The notes beneath the pieces are model-generated. The model was not told where the DNA came from, did not search any database, and was given only the letters and a program-made list of their open reading frames with translations. 64,000 bases of DNA from CAXQUZ01 sp942491145. Its GTDB lineage: Bacteria; Myxococcota_A; UBA796; UBA2385. The stretch covers positions 186,001 to 250,000 of the forward strand of contig CALOBC010000017.1 of assembly GCA_942491145.1 (NCBI GenBank), read 5' to 3'. A program made the translations under genes and the position numbers. Of the stretch, positions 8,379 to 16,376 are shown one piece after another. How positions within the stretch are numbered: the stretch's first letter is position 1; each line of letters starts with the position of its first letter.

Positions 8379-8954
8379 GTGCAGTTTAGTCCCCTGGAAC
8401 AACGACGCTGGGCAGATTCACGGGAACACGGTCGCCGGAGGTCACCCTCGACGAGATCCCTTGGGCTCCTATTGGCCCTCGCTGTCGTGGCTTGTGGGCC
8501 CGACGCCAAGGACGAGACCGAGAATGAGAGTGACGCCGATGGCGACACTGACACTGACACTGACACTGACACTGACACTGACACTGACGCTGACGCTGAC
8601 ACGGACACGGACACGGACACGGACACGGACACGGACACGGACCCCGACTGCCCCGAAGGCACCGTGAATGGGCATCTTGTCGACTGGGACGGCGAGACAC
8701 CCTTCGCGGCCACGGTGTTGGTGGAGGCCTTCCCCGCGGATGGTGAGACGCGGCCCGAACGCAGCACCTGGACCGCCGCCGATGGCACCTTCACGTTGCT
8801 TCTGGAGCCCGGCGAGTGGTGGATAGCGGGCACCTGGACCGATGAGGACGACCCAGACAACAGCTTCGACGAGTGCACTTTCGAGGAGGACCGAGTGGAG
8901 GTCAGGCCCTGTGGAGACCACGCGTCGGAGCTCGAGGTCGCCGATTGCGAGTAG
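8379..8954 (+). CDS. Lipoprotein with Asp-Thr repeat and regulatory-like beta domain
   Basis: The translation contains a signal peptide ending in a lipobox (LGLLLALAVVAC). It continues with an acidic spacer of sixteen Asp-Thr/Asp-Ala dipeptides, then a ~100-residue domain (TVNGHLVDWDGETPFAATV onward) resembling carboxypeptidase-regulatory-like beta sandwiches, with Cys residues near its end. The start is unresolved. GTG 8379 has GGAG six bases upstream but gives a long n-region; ACG 8451 has GGAGG nine bases upstream and would give an ideal lipoprotein N-terminus. A TTGACA at 8358 could be a -35 element and would favour the later start. The likely role is a surface-exposed lipoprotein of unknown function. 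Confidence 0.65.
   Translation: MQFSPLEQRRWADSREHGRRRSPSTRSLGLLLALAVVACGPDAKDETENESDADGDTDTDTDTDTDTDTDADADTDTDTDTDTDTDTDPDCPEGTVNGHLVDWDGETPFAATVLVEAFPADGETRPERSTWTAADGTFTLLLEPGEWWIAGTWTDEDDPDNSFDECTFEEDRVEVRPCGDHASELEVADCE
8544..8639 (+). repeat. Hexanucleotide tandem repeat, three homogenised blocks
   Basis: Sixteen in-frame hexamers encode the Asp-Thr spacer of the lipoprotein: seven GACACT (8544-8585), two GACGCT (8586-8597) and seven GACACG (8598-8639). Each block is internally identical, as expected from slipped-strand copying. Confidence 0.95.
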
Positions 8955-9405
8955 GCCTGTGGCGCCCCAGCGGGTGTTCGACCGCGTAGAGATTCGCCGA
9001 GAGGGCGCCTCGGTGAAGGTCCTCTTGGGCCACCAAATCACCAGAAGAGTCTGGCGGCCGGCATTATCCTGAGTGGGGAAGAGCCTCAAAATGGTGTCGC
9101 CTCGTCCTACATCCGCACCCTGAATGAGCGGCCTCCTCGGTCGAGGCCTTCGACGCTATTTTGGATTCTCGCCTTGCTTCCCAGCAATGCAGGACTCGGT
9201 ACAATGCGCCTTGGCTTGTCCAGAAGCACCACCGCCGGATGCCGGATCGATTCCCTTCGCCACGCTCAGCATCGGTTGTTGGCGCGGGCTGAACTCCCCG
9301 TCCGGTGTCCGAGAAGCTGCGGCGCACTAAACTCTGGCGTGTCTATCAAACTCAAAGAGCGCAACAACCACGCGAGCACCGCAGCGCCTTTCCCGAGGAG
9401 AAGCC
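8955..9405. other. Intergenic stretch, nothing recognised
   Basis: No frame on either strand has a start with a ribosome site plus steady coding bias. The last ~60 bp are less GC-rich and lead into the ribosome site of the truncated gene at 9406, so they may hold its promoter. Confidence 0.5.
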
Positions 9406-9535
9406 ATGCCCGAGTCCATCAGTCGACACGCTTTGAGCGTCAGACTGGAGCGGATCCCGCCAGCCATCGACCGCCGACCGAGCGCATCGAAGAAGCTGCA
9501 TACGCACAAGGTGATCATGGAAGAGATGGGGATTG
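9406..9535 (+). pseudogene. Unknown gene truncated by transposon copy 2
   Basis: ATG 9406 is preceded by CCGAGGAGAAG, a strong ribosome site. Forty-three codons (beginning MPESISRHALSVRLERIPP, with a basic segment further on) remain before the frame enters transposon copy 2 at 9536, after which it continues only as chimeric sequence to 9675. The rest of the gene is not present next to the other transposon ends in this window. Its family cannot be recognised from this stub. Confidence 0.55.
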
Positions 9536-9798
9536 TGCACTTGTCAACCATCTCCCATCACCTTTTCCGCGGCGTTCCCCTTCGTGGAGCGTCCAAGGAA
9601 GTTGGTCGACCAGCGCCGGGTGTCTTCCACCTTCCAACCCGTCCTGAACCCCGTCCACCCTCGTGGCAGGGCTGACCACGGCCGCCATTCGGCCAGCCAC
9701 TCAACGGGCGACAACGCCCTGTCCAACGATAGTCCCGGCCCTCTGAATCACCGGTGCTGTCGAGGCCAGGTCCCACGCATCAGCCCCCAGCCTCTCGC

Positions 9799-11667
9799 TC
9801 AGACAACGGGCAGGACCCTCGCGAACAGGAAGCGGGTCGCCTTGATTCGGGCTCGGTGGGCCACCGCGTGCCGGGTATTGATGCGGCGGGCGGCGAGCCG
9901 GAGGTAGACTGGGCGCTCCGTGGGCTCAGCCACGGCGCGGACATGGTCGGCAGCAGCCAGCAGCCAGAATGTTCGGTCGAGTCCTCCCTTGGCGTCGAGG
10001 GCGCGGTCCACGAGGCCGAGCATGAGGCCGTAGTCATCGTCTGACAGGCGCTCCTCGATGAGTTCACGTTGTTCGGTGAGCAAGTGCAGCGTGGCATCCT
10101 GGGCGTCCAGCCTGCCCTCAAGCAAGGATGTGGCGATGCAGAGGCCCTCATTCTCTTGGGCAATATTGCGCACGATTCCACGAAGGTACCGCGCGTCGAC
10201 ACCCTCAGGCAGGCTCTTCGCCTTCTTCTTGCCCTCGTAGACGGCAATCCCTTCAATGATGGCGTCCACCGGCCACGAAGCGATGGCGAGACGCAGGTGC
10301 TCGTCGGGGTCCTCAAGGTCCAGGCGCGCGATGGCCCGGTCCAGCAGCTCGCGCACGATGGGGTCCAGCCGCTTCTTTTTGGCCTCTCGGGCCTTCTCCT
10401 GCTTCCGAATTCGGGCTTCCAGGGCGGTCTTTGCCGCTGCGTATGCCTCGGGTGTCGGCTTGCTGTCGGTGTAGAGTTGGAACCGACTCTTCTTCTTCCG
10501 GTCGTCTCGAGGGCGATGGTTCGCTGCTCGAGCCCATGTGTTAAACACCATGTCGGCCACCGCCATGGCAAGCTCAAGCGGTGAGCCGGTCGTGATGGCC
10601 ATGGTGGGCACGTCCTGCTTGAACAAGCCGAACCCGCCTTCAACATGGGGCTTGTCGGTGGGTTGGTAGGGCCGGCTGCGGCCGATGGACGTCTCCCCCG
10701 TGTGGTCGTGAACCTCGGGACAGTGGTTGGAGGGCTTGTTGTCGAGAAGCAGAGCCAGAGGCGGTGCTCCGGTTGATTCCACTGCGTCATCAAAGGCCTC
10801 GACGACCGCTTGGGCGTCTTCGGTTGGTCGCACCGAGGCGCCCACAAACGCACCCGAGTCGGGGTCGACAAGCAGCTCGGGGTTGCACTTGTGGACCTCA
10901 CCGTCCACCTCGACCGCCAACTCCGTGCCATCGCCCACCCACTGCGCTCCCGGAAAGAAGGTCTCAAAGCCGTTCTTGAGGGCAGAGCGGTCAGGGTCCG
11001 AGCGGCGCGACTTCGGGATGCGGACATCACTTGCGTGGAGGATGTCCCGTATCAATGCACGCCCGAATGGGATGCGAAGGTCCTGCTGAACGTGGGTACA
11101 GAACGGCACCAGCGCACCATCCCACATCCGCCATGCCGCAACGATACACTCGACATGGGCGGGGGATGGACCCTCCTGAATGGCCGCGTTGATGGGCACT
11201 TCTGGCGGTTGGGCAGCCCCCATCTTGCCACTGAGCCAGTCCTTGAGGGTGGGCCGTGGGACCTGCGTGGCCTCGGAGATGTCACTTATGGTGAGCTCAA
11301 GGTGCGTCTGGCAGAGGTTTAGCATGAACCGACGGAAGCGGTCGCTATACTGCCGACGCTTGGCCGAGCCGGTGACGCTGCCAGGGTTGTCCATCAAGAA
11401 GGCGATGTGCTGGGTGCGTATGGCGGCCAACCGGTCCTCTTGGACCGGCTCCCGGGGCGGCAGTGGGGGGCGGCCTGTGGGCCTGAGCACGCTCTCGAGG
11501 TGGGTGCGGAGGCTGCGGCTGACCTTGCGCGCGGTGGTTGGCTTCGCTTCGGTGAGGGCCAAGACCTTGGCCGCGGATGGCGCCTCAAGACCATGGCGCC
11601 GTAGCACAGCTCGCGCCACAAGTAGGATGCCGGCGTCCAATGCTGCGTGTGCTGCGTGCGATGTCAT
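9799..11667 (-). CDS. Transposase B, Mu/TnsB-like DDE integrase (copy 2)
   Basis: This is the second, also intact, copy of the protein at 4638-6506. It has the same 622-aa length and differs by scattered substitutions only, for example a run of changes around residues 158-162 and GEVHKCNPE in place of VEVHKCNLE after the first catalytic Asp. All three acidic residues are kept (GDGTEL, LLDNKPSN, HVEGGFG). That purifying pattern at the active site suggests the protein still matters for mobility. It starts 60 bp downstream of transposase A, so the two are probably cotranscribed. Confidence 0.8.
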   Translation of the reverse strand: MTSHAAHAALDAGILLVARAVLRRHGLEAPSAAKVLALTEAKPTTARKVSRSLRTHLESVLRPTGRPPLPPREPVQEDRLAAIRTQHIAFLMDNPGSVTGSAKRRQYSDRFRRFMLNLCQTHLELTISDISEATQVPRPTLKDWLSGKMGAAQPPEVPINAAIQEGPSPAHVECIVAAWRMWDGALVPFCTHVQQDLRIPFGRALIRDILHASDVRIPKSRRSDPDRSALKNGFETFFPGAQWVGDGTELAVEVDGEVHKCNPELLVDPDSGAFVGASVRPTEDAQAVVEAFDDAVESTGAPPLALLLDNKPSNHCPEVHDHTGETSIGRSRPYQPTDKPHVEGGFGLFKQDVPTMAITTGSPLELAMAVADMVFNTWARAANHRPRDDRKKKSRFQLYTDSKPTPEAYAAAKTALEARIRKQEKAREAKKKRLDPIVRELLDRAIARLDLEDPDEHLRLAIASWPVDAIIEGIAVYEGKKKAKSLPEGVDARYLRGIVRNIAQENEGLCIATSLLEGRLDAQDATLHLLTEQRELIEERLSDDDYGLMLGLVDRALDAKGGLDRTFWLLAAADHVRAVAEPTERPVYLRLAARRINTRHAVAHRARIKATRFLFARVLPVV

Positions 11668-11727
11668 GGACCATCTCAAGGACTACGGAGGGCGCGGCCC
11701 CTCTATCGGGATGGTCCATGGTGAGCA

Positions 11728-13131
11728 TCAAGTCGAGGTGGACAAGATCTTCTCTCCCATGAGCCAGACCTCGGGTCGACCGTCTCGGCTGACCACCTTG
11801 AAGAGCTCGAGGGCACGGTCCCGCAGGTCGAGCAGGTCGGTGTGCACAGTGGCCCCCTTCCCCGCCTCGATGCGTGCCTGAACCTCCTCCACACGGCCAT
11901 AGTAGCGGTCTGCGGGCACCAAGAGCCCGCCCAGTGCGTGGTGGGTGCGACGGTGGTTATACCAATGTAGGTGCGACGTCAGCCGCCGCTCCATTTCGCG
12001 CAAGTCGTAGAAGCGATGCGCCATGAACAGCTCCTTCGACAGGTTGGCGTTAAAGACCTCAATCTTTCCGTTGTGTTCCTTGTGTTGGGCCACCACCTGG
12101 TCCACACCCAGCTCGGTGAGGAGGCGAGTGAAGCGGGAGACCCCCTTCCACGACCAGAACGCACTTCCACGGTCCGTCATCACGGCTTCTGGTCGGCCGT
12201 GACGAGCCACCGCTTGATTGAAGATGTCGAGCACAAAGTCGGCCCGTTCCGCATCGTGGACCCCATGTCCCACAACGTACCGACTGTGGTCATCGATGAT
12301 GATAAACGTGAACGTGTTGGCACGGTTGATGTGCTGGTGGACGAAGTCGAGGTGCCACAAGTGGTTCGGACGCACGGCCTCGTATCGTTGAGTATGGCCA
12401 TCCCGACGTACTTTTGGTAGGCGGTAGCCGTCGCCCTCCATCACTCGGCGGACGGTGTTCGTAGACACCTTGATGCCGCCACGACGCAGCTGGTTCCGAA
12501 TCTGGCTGGGGCCCAGACCAGGGTGACGCTTCCACTCGTCGAGAATCTCCTTGTCACGCTGCGCCTCGATGTCGACCAGCGCAGGACCCGAGGTCGGAGA
12601 GTCCCCAAGGCCAGCTGCTGCGAGCTCGACCTTGCGCTTCCACTGGCGGAGTGAGAATCGACTGATGTTCAGTGTTCTGGAGGCCTCGGACATGCCGACC
12701 TCGGCCACCAGCTCGAGCGCCTGGGCTCGCTGGGATGGCGTGTAGACGGTCCTGACATGGCGCTTCTTGGTCGAGGGCTCGTTGGTCGAGACCGTCTTGG
12801 TTGAGGCCTTCTTGGTCGAAGGATTCTCGGCGGGAAGGTCGGTCGGTGAGGCAAGAGGGTGCGGTTCCGTTGCAGGCAGAGGGCTCGGAGCGGAACCCTC
12901 GGCTGCTGGAGACTCTGCGGCAGCGCGGACATCCGCACTTGGGGCTGACTTCAGGACGAGGTCGCCGAGATCGAGGTGGGCGAACAGTCCCTTGCGCGCT
13001 TTGTGGAGCCAGACCGACAGGGTCCCAGACGGAATGGCGAGCTCGACGCTGGCTGCCGTGGCTCCGATGGTGGACGCGCGGAGGATGGCCTGGCGCTTCT
13101 CATCTTTGGTGTAGGTACGAGGTGAAGGCAT
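11728..13131 (-). CDS. Transposase A, IS3/IS481-like DDE integrase, intact
   Basis: The 467-aa protein starts at ATG 13131 with AGGA seven bases upstream. It holds a first helix-turn-helix (about residues 6-45), a low-complexity linker with STKK repeats (103-123), a second helix-turn-helix (about 130-168), an HTH_21-like segment (about 190-240) and an rve-type integrase core. Catalytic residues are D262 in HLWHLDF, D320 in VMTDRG and E358 in NGKIEVFN. The layout is like a fused IS3-type OrfA-OrfB or an IS481 transposase with extra DNA-binding parts. Its constant partner is the second DDE protein just downstream. Each alone looks capable of strand transfer, so the division of labour is unknown. 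Confidence 0.85.
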   Translation of the reverse strand: MPSPRTYTKDEKRQAILRASTIGATAASVELAIPSGTLSVWLHKARKGLFAHLDLGDLVLKSAPSADVRAAAESPAAEGSAPSPLPATEPHPLASPTDLPAENPSTKKASTKTVSTNEPSTKKRHVRTVYTPSQRAQALELVAEVGMSEASRTLNISRFSLRQWKRKVELAAAGLGDSPTSGPALVDIEAQRDKEILDEWKRHPGLGPSQIRNQLRRGGIKVSTNTVRRVMEGDGYRLPKVRRDGHTQRYEAVRPNHLWHLDFVHQHINRANTFTFIIIDDHSRYVVGHGVHDAERADFVLDIFNQAVARHGRPEAVMTDRGSAFWSWKGVSRFTRLLTELGVDQVVAQHKEHNGKIEVFNANLSKELFMAHRFYDLREMERRLTSHLHWYNHRRTHHALGGLLVPADRYYGRVEEVQARIEAGKGATVHTDLLDLRDRALELFKVVSRDGRPEVWLMGEKILSTST

Positions 13132-13214
13132 GGTGGAGTCCTGGCCACCGCAGCTGCCCGGAATTGGGCGTGCTTTTCAGGCTGCTGGTGGATGAACATT
13201 GGTAGGCAGACGCA

Positions 13215-14123
13215 CGGATGGCGGACGAGCATCCTCCATCCTTCCCCATGGCGAGGGCTCTCGCGGCGCTCGCCCACATCTCCCGCATTCAGGATCTACC
13301 CCGTGCCGAGAGGCGAGTCGCCCGAGCCGTGGACCTCTTGAATGAGGTTCCGGGGCTGACCGACGAGCAGCGGGCGGAGGTGTTGTATGTACAGCCGAAC
13401 ATCCGGATGCGGGCAGGCGACTACGAACGGGCTGCAGCAGACTGTCAGACCCTCCTCGCAATGCCGAATCTCCAGCCCAACACTCGGGCGACGGTGCTCA
13501 ATCGGGCTGGGCACGTCTCCCGGACACAGGGGCGATGGACGGATGCGCTCCGTCTCTATCGGGAGGCACTCGCCATCGATCGAGACGAGTTCGGAGAGCG
13601 GCATCCGCAGGTCGCCTCGGACCTGATGAATGTCGGGGGTGCGCTGGCGCTGGCGGGAGACCCCGACGGACTGGTCTTGCTGGATGACGCCAGGACACAG
13701 CGCGAAGAGTTCCTCGGCGCAGATCACCCACGGGTCTCGGCTTCCTGGTGGTTCACCGCCGTCGCCCTGGTCGCACTGGGGCGGCCTGAGGCGGCCGATG
13801 CCGCGCTGGATCGGGTTCAGGGATCAGAAGCCGCGCGGCGGTTTGCGGAACGCCCCCTGCCCTCCGAGATCGCCCTCATGCTGGGCGACCCCGAACGAGC
13901 CCGGCGCCTGCTGCCACCACCGACTCCAGGCTTTCGGCTCGGCATCGCTCGGAGGCGGATCGTGGAGGGGCGCATCGCCGCAGCCCTCGGCGAGACTGCG
14001 TTGGCCCGTGAGGCGCTGACCGAAGGGCGGGATGCGGTGCTCCAGATGGCGGGTCCCGACGCACCGGAGGTGGCCACAGCGACAGAGGCACTGGCTGACC
14101 TGGATGAGCCTTCGCCCCCCTGA
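13215..14123 (+). pseudogene. TPR-repeat protein, 5' end removed by transposon
   Basis: Immediately outside the transposon end the coding frame is open (an ATG occurs at 13218). About 300 residues of helical repeats follow, including ALAIDRDEFGERHPQVASDL, the tetratricopeptide signature often found in the C-terminal half of myxobacterial Ser/Thr kinases. The kinase or other N-terminal domain is absent, and the other transposon flanks do not supply it. It could be expressed from 13218 as a TPR-only protein, but I read it as a 5'-truncated remnant. Confidence 0.75.
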
Positions 14124-14137
14124 CCTGGCATGCGCCA

Positions 14138-15139
14138 TCAGAACTCGTCGGCATCCCAGACGCCGTCACCAGAGGTGTCGACCTTGCAGGGGTGGGTCTT
14201 GGTGTAGTCCATCTCGTAGCTGTCGGGGAGGGAGTCGCCGTCGGTGTCGAGCTCGTCCTGGAGGTAGCCGATGTCGATCAGCCACGCGATGTCCTGCGCC
14301 AAGGTCATTCCTTTGTTGTAGGGGGCTTCGGGACTCTGGTGAAGAAACTCGGCCTCCAGGAATTCGTCGGTGTAGGGGCACGCCACGGAAGTGGTCGAGT
14401 CGACCCACGCTGAGATGTCTCCGCTCGTGGCCAATGCGTAGGAGGTCTTCTTGTCGGCCGTCGCGCTGCTGTTGCTGTTGCTGGCCGAAAACACTCCCAC
14501 AATGCCTGCGAGCTGGCCGCTGTCGTTCCAACACAGTGCGCCGGCATCGTCGTCGTGACTCAGCACGCCGCCCCGCTGCCCTCTGCCGTAGATACCGTTG
14601 TTCCGGATGACGTACCAGTTCGAGTCCTCGGTTGCCTTGTTCTCGGAACCTATCTGCATCTGCGTGGAGCCCAGGACGTCCGAGCCGTTGGTGTGTCGCG
14701 CCGTGCACACCGTCGCGCGGAGTGTGTCGCCGACCTCCGGAATGAGCGATGACGCAAGGCTGTTGGCGGCGACCCGCGAGAGGGGCGAGCCGACTCGCAG
14801 GAGCACCGGGGCAAGCTGCTCTTTGGTGTCGGTCGGCGCGGTGAAGGTGCGGCCCTTGACCATCTCGACCACCGGGTAGACTTCAGAGCCCACCGTCACG
14901 GTCGTCGCTTTGGCGGACGTCCCGACACACGGCGTTGCGGCCCCGGCGTTGTTCCTGTCGTAGGTTGCAGACAGGGTGAGGACCCAGCCGTTCGAGACCA
15001 CCGCGCCCAAGCAGGACGGCTTGCCCGCTGCAGACACGACAGCGACTCCCGCTTTTTTTGCAGCGACGACGTCGTTGGCCGCTGCGGCGGTGGATGCCAA
15101 GAGGAGGCAAGCGGAGAGGGTCGAGGGCAGGGTTCGCAT
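14138..15139 (-). CDS. Secreted trypsin-like protein lacking the catalytic triad
   Basis: ATG 15139 has GGAG six bases upstream and gives a 333-aa protein with a Sec signal peptide (residues 1-21). The body follows the S1 chymotrypsin pattern, but each catalytic position is altered. Where TAAHC is expected the sequence is WVLTLSATYD (residues 52-61). The D-I-A-L-L motif is LAPVLLRV. The GDSGGP loop is GQRGGV (187-192). The structural stretch ALCWNDSGQLAGIVGVFS after the lost serine is preserved, which supports the family call. The C-terminus (about 296-333) is a calcium-binding thrombospondin-3-like repeat with DTDGDSLPD and DTSGDGVWD. It is probably a secreted pseudoprotease with a binding or scaffold role. 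Confidence 0.75.
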   Translation of the reverse strand: MRTLPSTLSACLLLASTAAAANDVVAAKKAGVAVVSAAGKPSCLGAVVSNGWVLTLSATYDRNNAGAATPCVGTSAKATTVTVGSEVYPVVEMVKGRTFTAPTDTKEQLAPVLLRVGSPLSRVAANSLASSLIPEVGDTLRATVCTARHTNGSDVLGSTQMQIGSENKATEDSNWYVIRNNGIYGRGQRGGVLSHDDDAGALCWNDSGQLAGIVGVFSASNSNSSATADKKTSYALATSGDISAWVDSTTSVACPYTDEFLEAEFLHQSPEAPYNKGMTLAQDIAWLIDIGYLQDELDTDGDSLPDSYEMDYTKTHPCKVDTSGDGVWDADEF

Positions 15140-15302
15140 GGCAGGCTCCGGTGTCAGTGTGCCCAGTGCCATTGCACGGCGCGTGCCAACCCGGGGTTCT
15201 CGTTCCCGCCCGTCTCGGGCTTCGTCGAGAATGCGCTCCAATGAATGGTCTTCGCGGTCCTCTGCTCAGAGTGGGGAGCCCCGCATGGCGCGTGAACACC
15301 CC

Positions 15303-15360
15303 GTGCGGCTGGTGTGCGCACGTGTGCGCACGTGTGCGGCTGGTGTGCGCACACGTGCGC
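15303..15360. repeat. Alternating GT/GC tract with two 19-bp direct repeats
   Basis: GTGCGGCTGGTGTGCGCAC occurs at 15303-15321 and again at 15334-15352. The intervening and following bases are also made of GTGCGCAC-type palindromes. The run is mostly alternating purine-pyrimidine, which favours left-handed DNA or cruciform structure. It lies about 60 bp before the degenerate IS630 gene and could be related to its end or to regulation, but no matching copy is seen at the other side. Confidence 0.7.
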
Positions 15361-15416
15361 AGGGGGACTGGAGGTGCTTGATCGGTGGGAGAAGACGGGA
15401 GATCGGTCTCACCGGG

Positions 15417-16370
15417 GAGAGTCGACGGGCCGACCGTTCTCGCTGGATCTTCGGGAGGGGGTCGTCGCGCTCCGTGCTGCTGGGGAGCTGACCCAGCAGC
15501 AGACTGCCGAGCCGCCCAACCTCGGTGTTGCGACGGTCGCGCGCCGGGTTCGACGGGCCCGCGCCGGAGGGAGCCCGGCCGCACACCCGTCGGGCCGAGG
15601 GCCCGCCCCCTCTCATCGGCGAGCGGGAGTGGGCCTGGGTCGAGGAGGCTCTGCGCGCCCGTCCGGACTCCACCCTGCGGGAGGTGTCCTGGGAGCTCGA
15701 GGAGTGCCACGCGCGCATGGTGAGCCGTGCGACGGTGCAGGAGGCCGTCCAGCGGCGAGGATGGACTCCGAGAGACGGACGTTCCTGGCCGGAGAAGGGG
15801 AGCCGGAACGGACCCAAGGGCTCCGCGAGAGCTTCATCGAGCGGCGAGGACGCATCGACGCAGGTCGGCTGTTCTGTCTGGACGGGGCCGGCTCTACCGT
15901 GGCCATGACACGAGAGCGGGGCTGGGCCCCCCGAGGGGAGGCCGTTGCGGACGATCCACGGACCCGCGGGTCGGTCACCACCATGATCGGTGCCCTGACC
16001 CTGGACGGCCTCACCGCGATGATGACCGTGGAAGGAGGCACCGACGCGGCCGTCTTCGAGACCTACGTCGAGCACATCCTGGTGCCCGAGCTTCGGGAAG
16101 GAGACATCGTCGTCCTCGACAACCTCGGCGCACACCGCACCGAGCGGGTTCGCGAGCTGGTCGAGGCAGCGGGGTCCCGTCTCTGGCTCACCCCGCCCGA
16201 CTCGCCCGAGCTCGACCCCATCGAGCTGGCCCGTGCGAAGCGCAAGCGCTTCCTGCGCCTCGCGAAGGCGCGCTCCCGAGATGCTCTCAACAACGCAATC
16301 GCCCTCACCATGGACCTCATCACCGAGAGCGTGGCTTCGCCACTGCGGCTTCAGTCCAGGGACTCGAGCG
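15417..16370 (+). pseudogene. IS630-family transposase, multiply frameshifted
   Basis: The order of IS630 landmarks is clear but spread over frames: GRPFSLDLREGVVALRAAGE at the N-terminus, a middle helical part (LIGEREWAWVEEALRARPDS) in a second frame from about 15600 to 15760, and then the catalytic part back in the first frame. The last holds LFCLDGAGSTVAMTRERGWA, DIVVLDNLGAHR and PPDSPELDPIELARAKRK. The usual C-terminal WFRHCG motif appears as WLRHCGFSP in yet another frame near 16340. At least three indels make it inactive. Element ends were not identified. Confidence 0.8.
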
Positions 16371-16376
16371 GCTCTG

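Larger units (their letters stand above)
9536..13214 (-). mobile_element. Dual-DDE transposon, copy 2 (3,679 bp, inverted)
   Basis: This near-identical inverted copy of 3048-6769 runs from TGCACTTGTCAACC at 9536 to its other end at 13214. Both transposase genes are open here, making this the likely autonomous copy. It is flanked by a truncated unknown gene on the left and a truncated TPR gene on the right. No target duplication is visible, either directly or after exchanging flanks with copy 1. The two copies lie 2,766 bp apart in opposite orientation, so recombination between them would invert 6770-9535. Confidence 0.9.

Noticed and set aside
8544..8639. CRISPR-like appearance of the hexamer repeat
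   Set aside because: The units are 6 bp, directly adjacent and without spacers, and they encode a clean Asp-Thr run inside a lipoprotein.
3048..13214. A simple composite transposon mobilising 6770-9535 as cargo
   Set aside because: The inverted copies could in principle mobilise the segment together, but there are no outer target duplications and the flanking genes are damaged inconsistently, so there is no support for movement as one unit.
15303..15360. Possible CRISPR or att site in the GT/GC repeat tract
   Set aside because: There are only two 19-bp repeats with a 12-bp gap of the same low complexity, and no cas or integrase gene adjoins.
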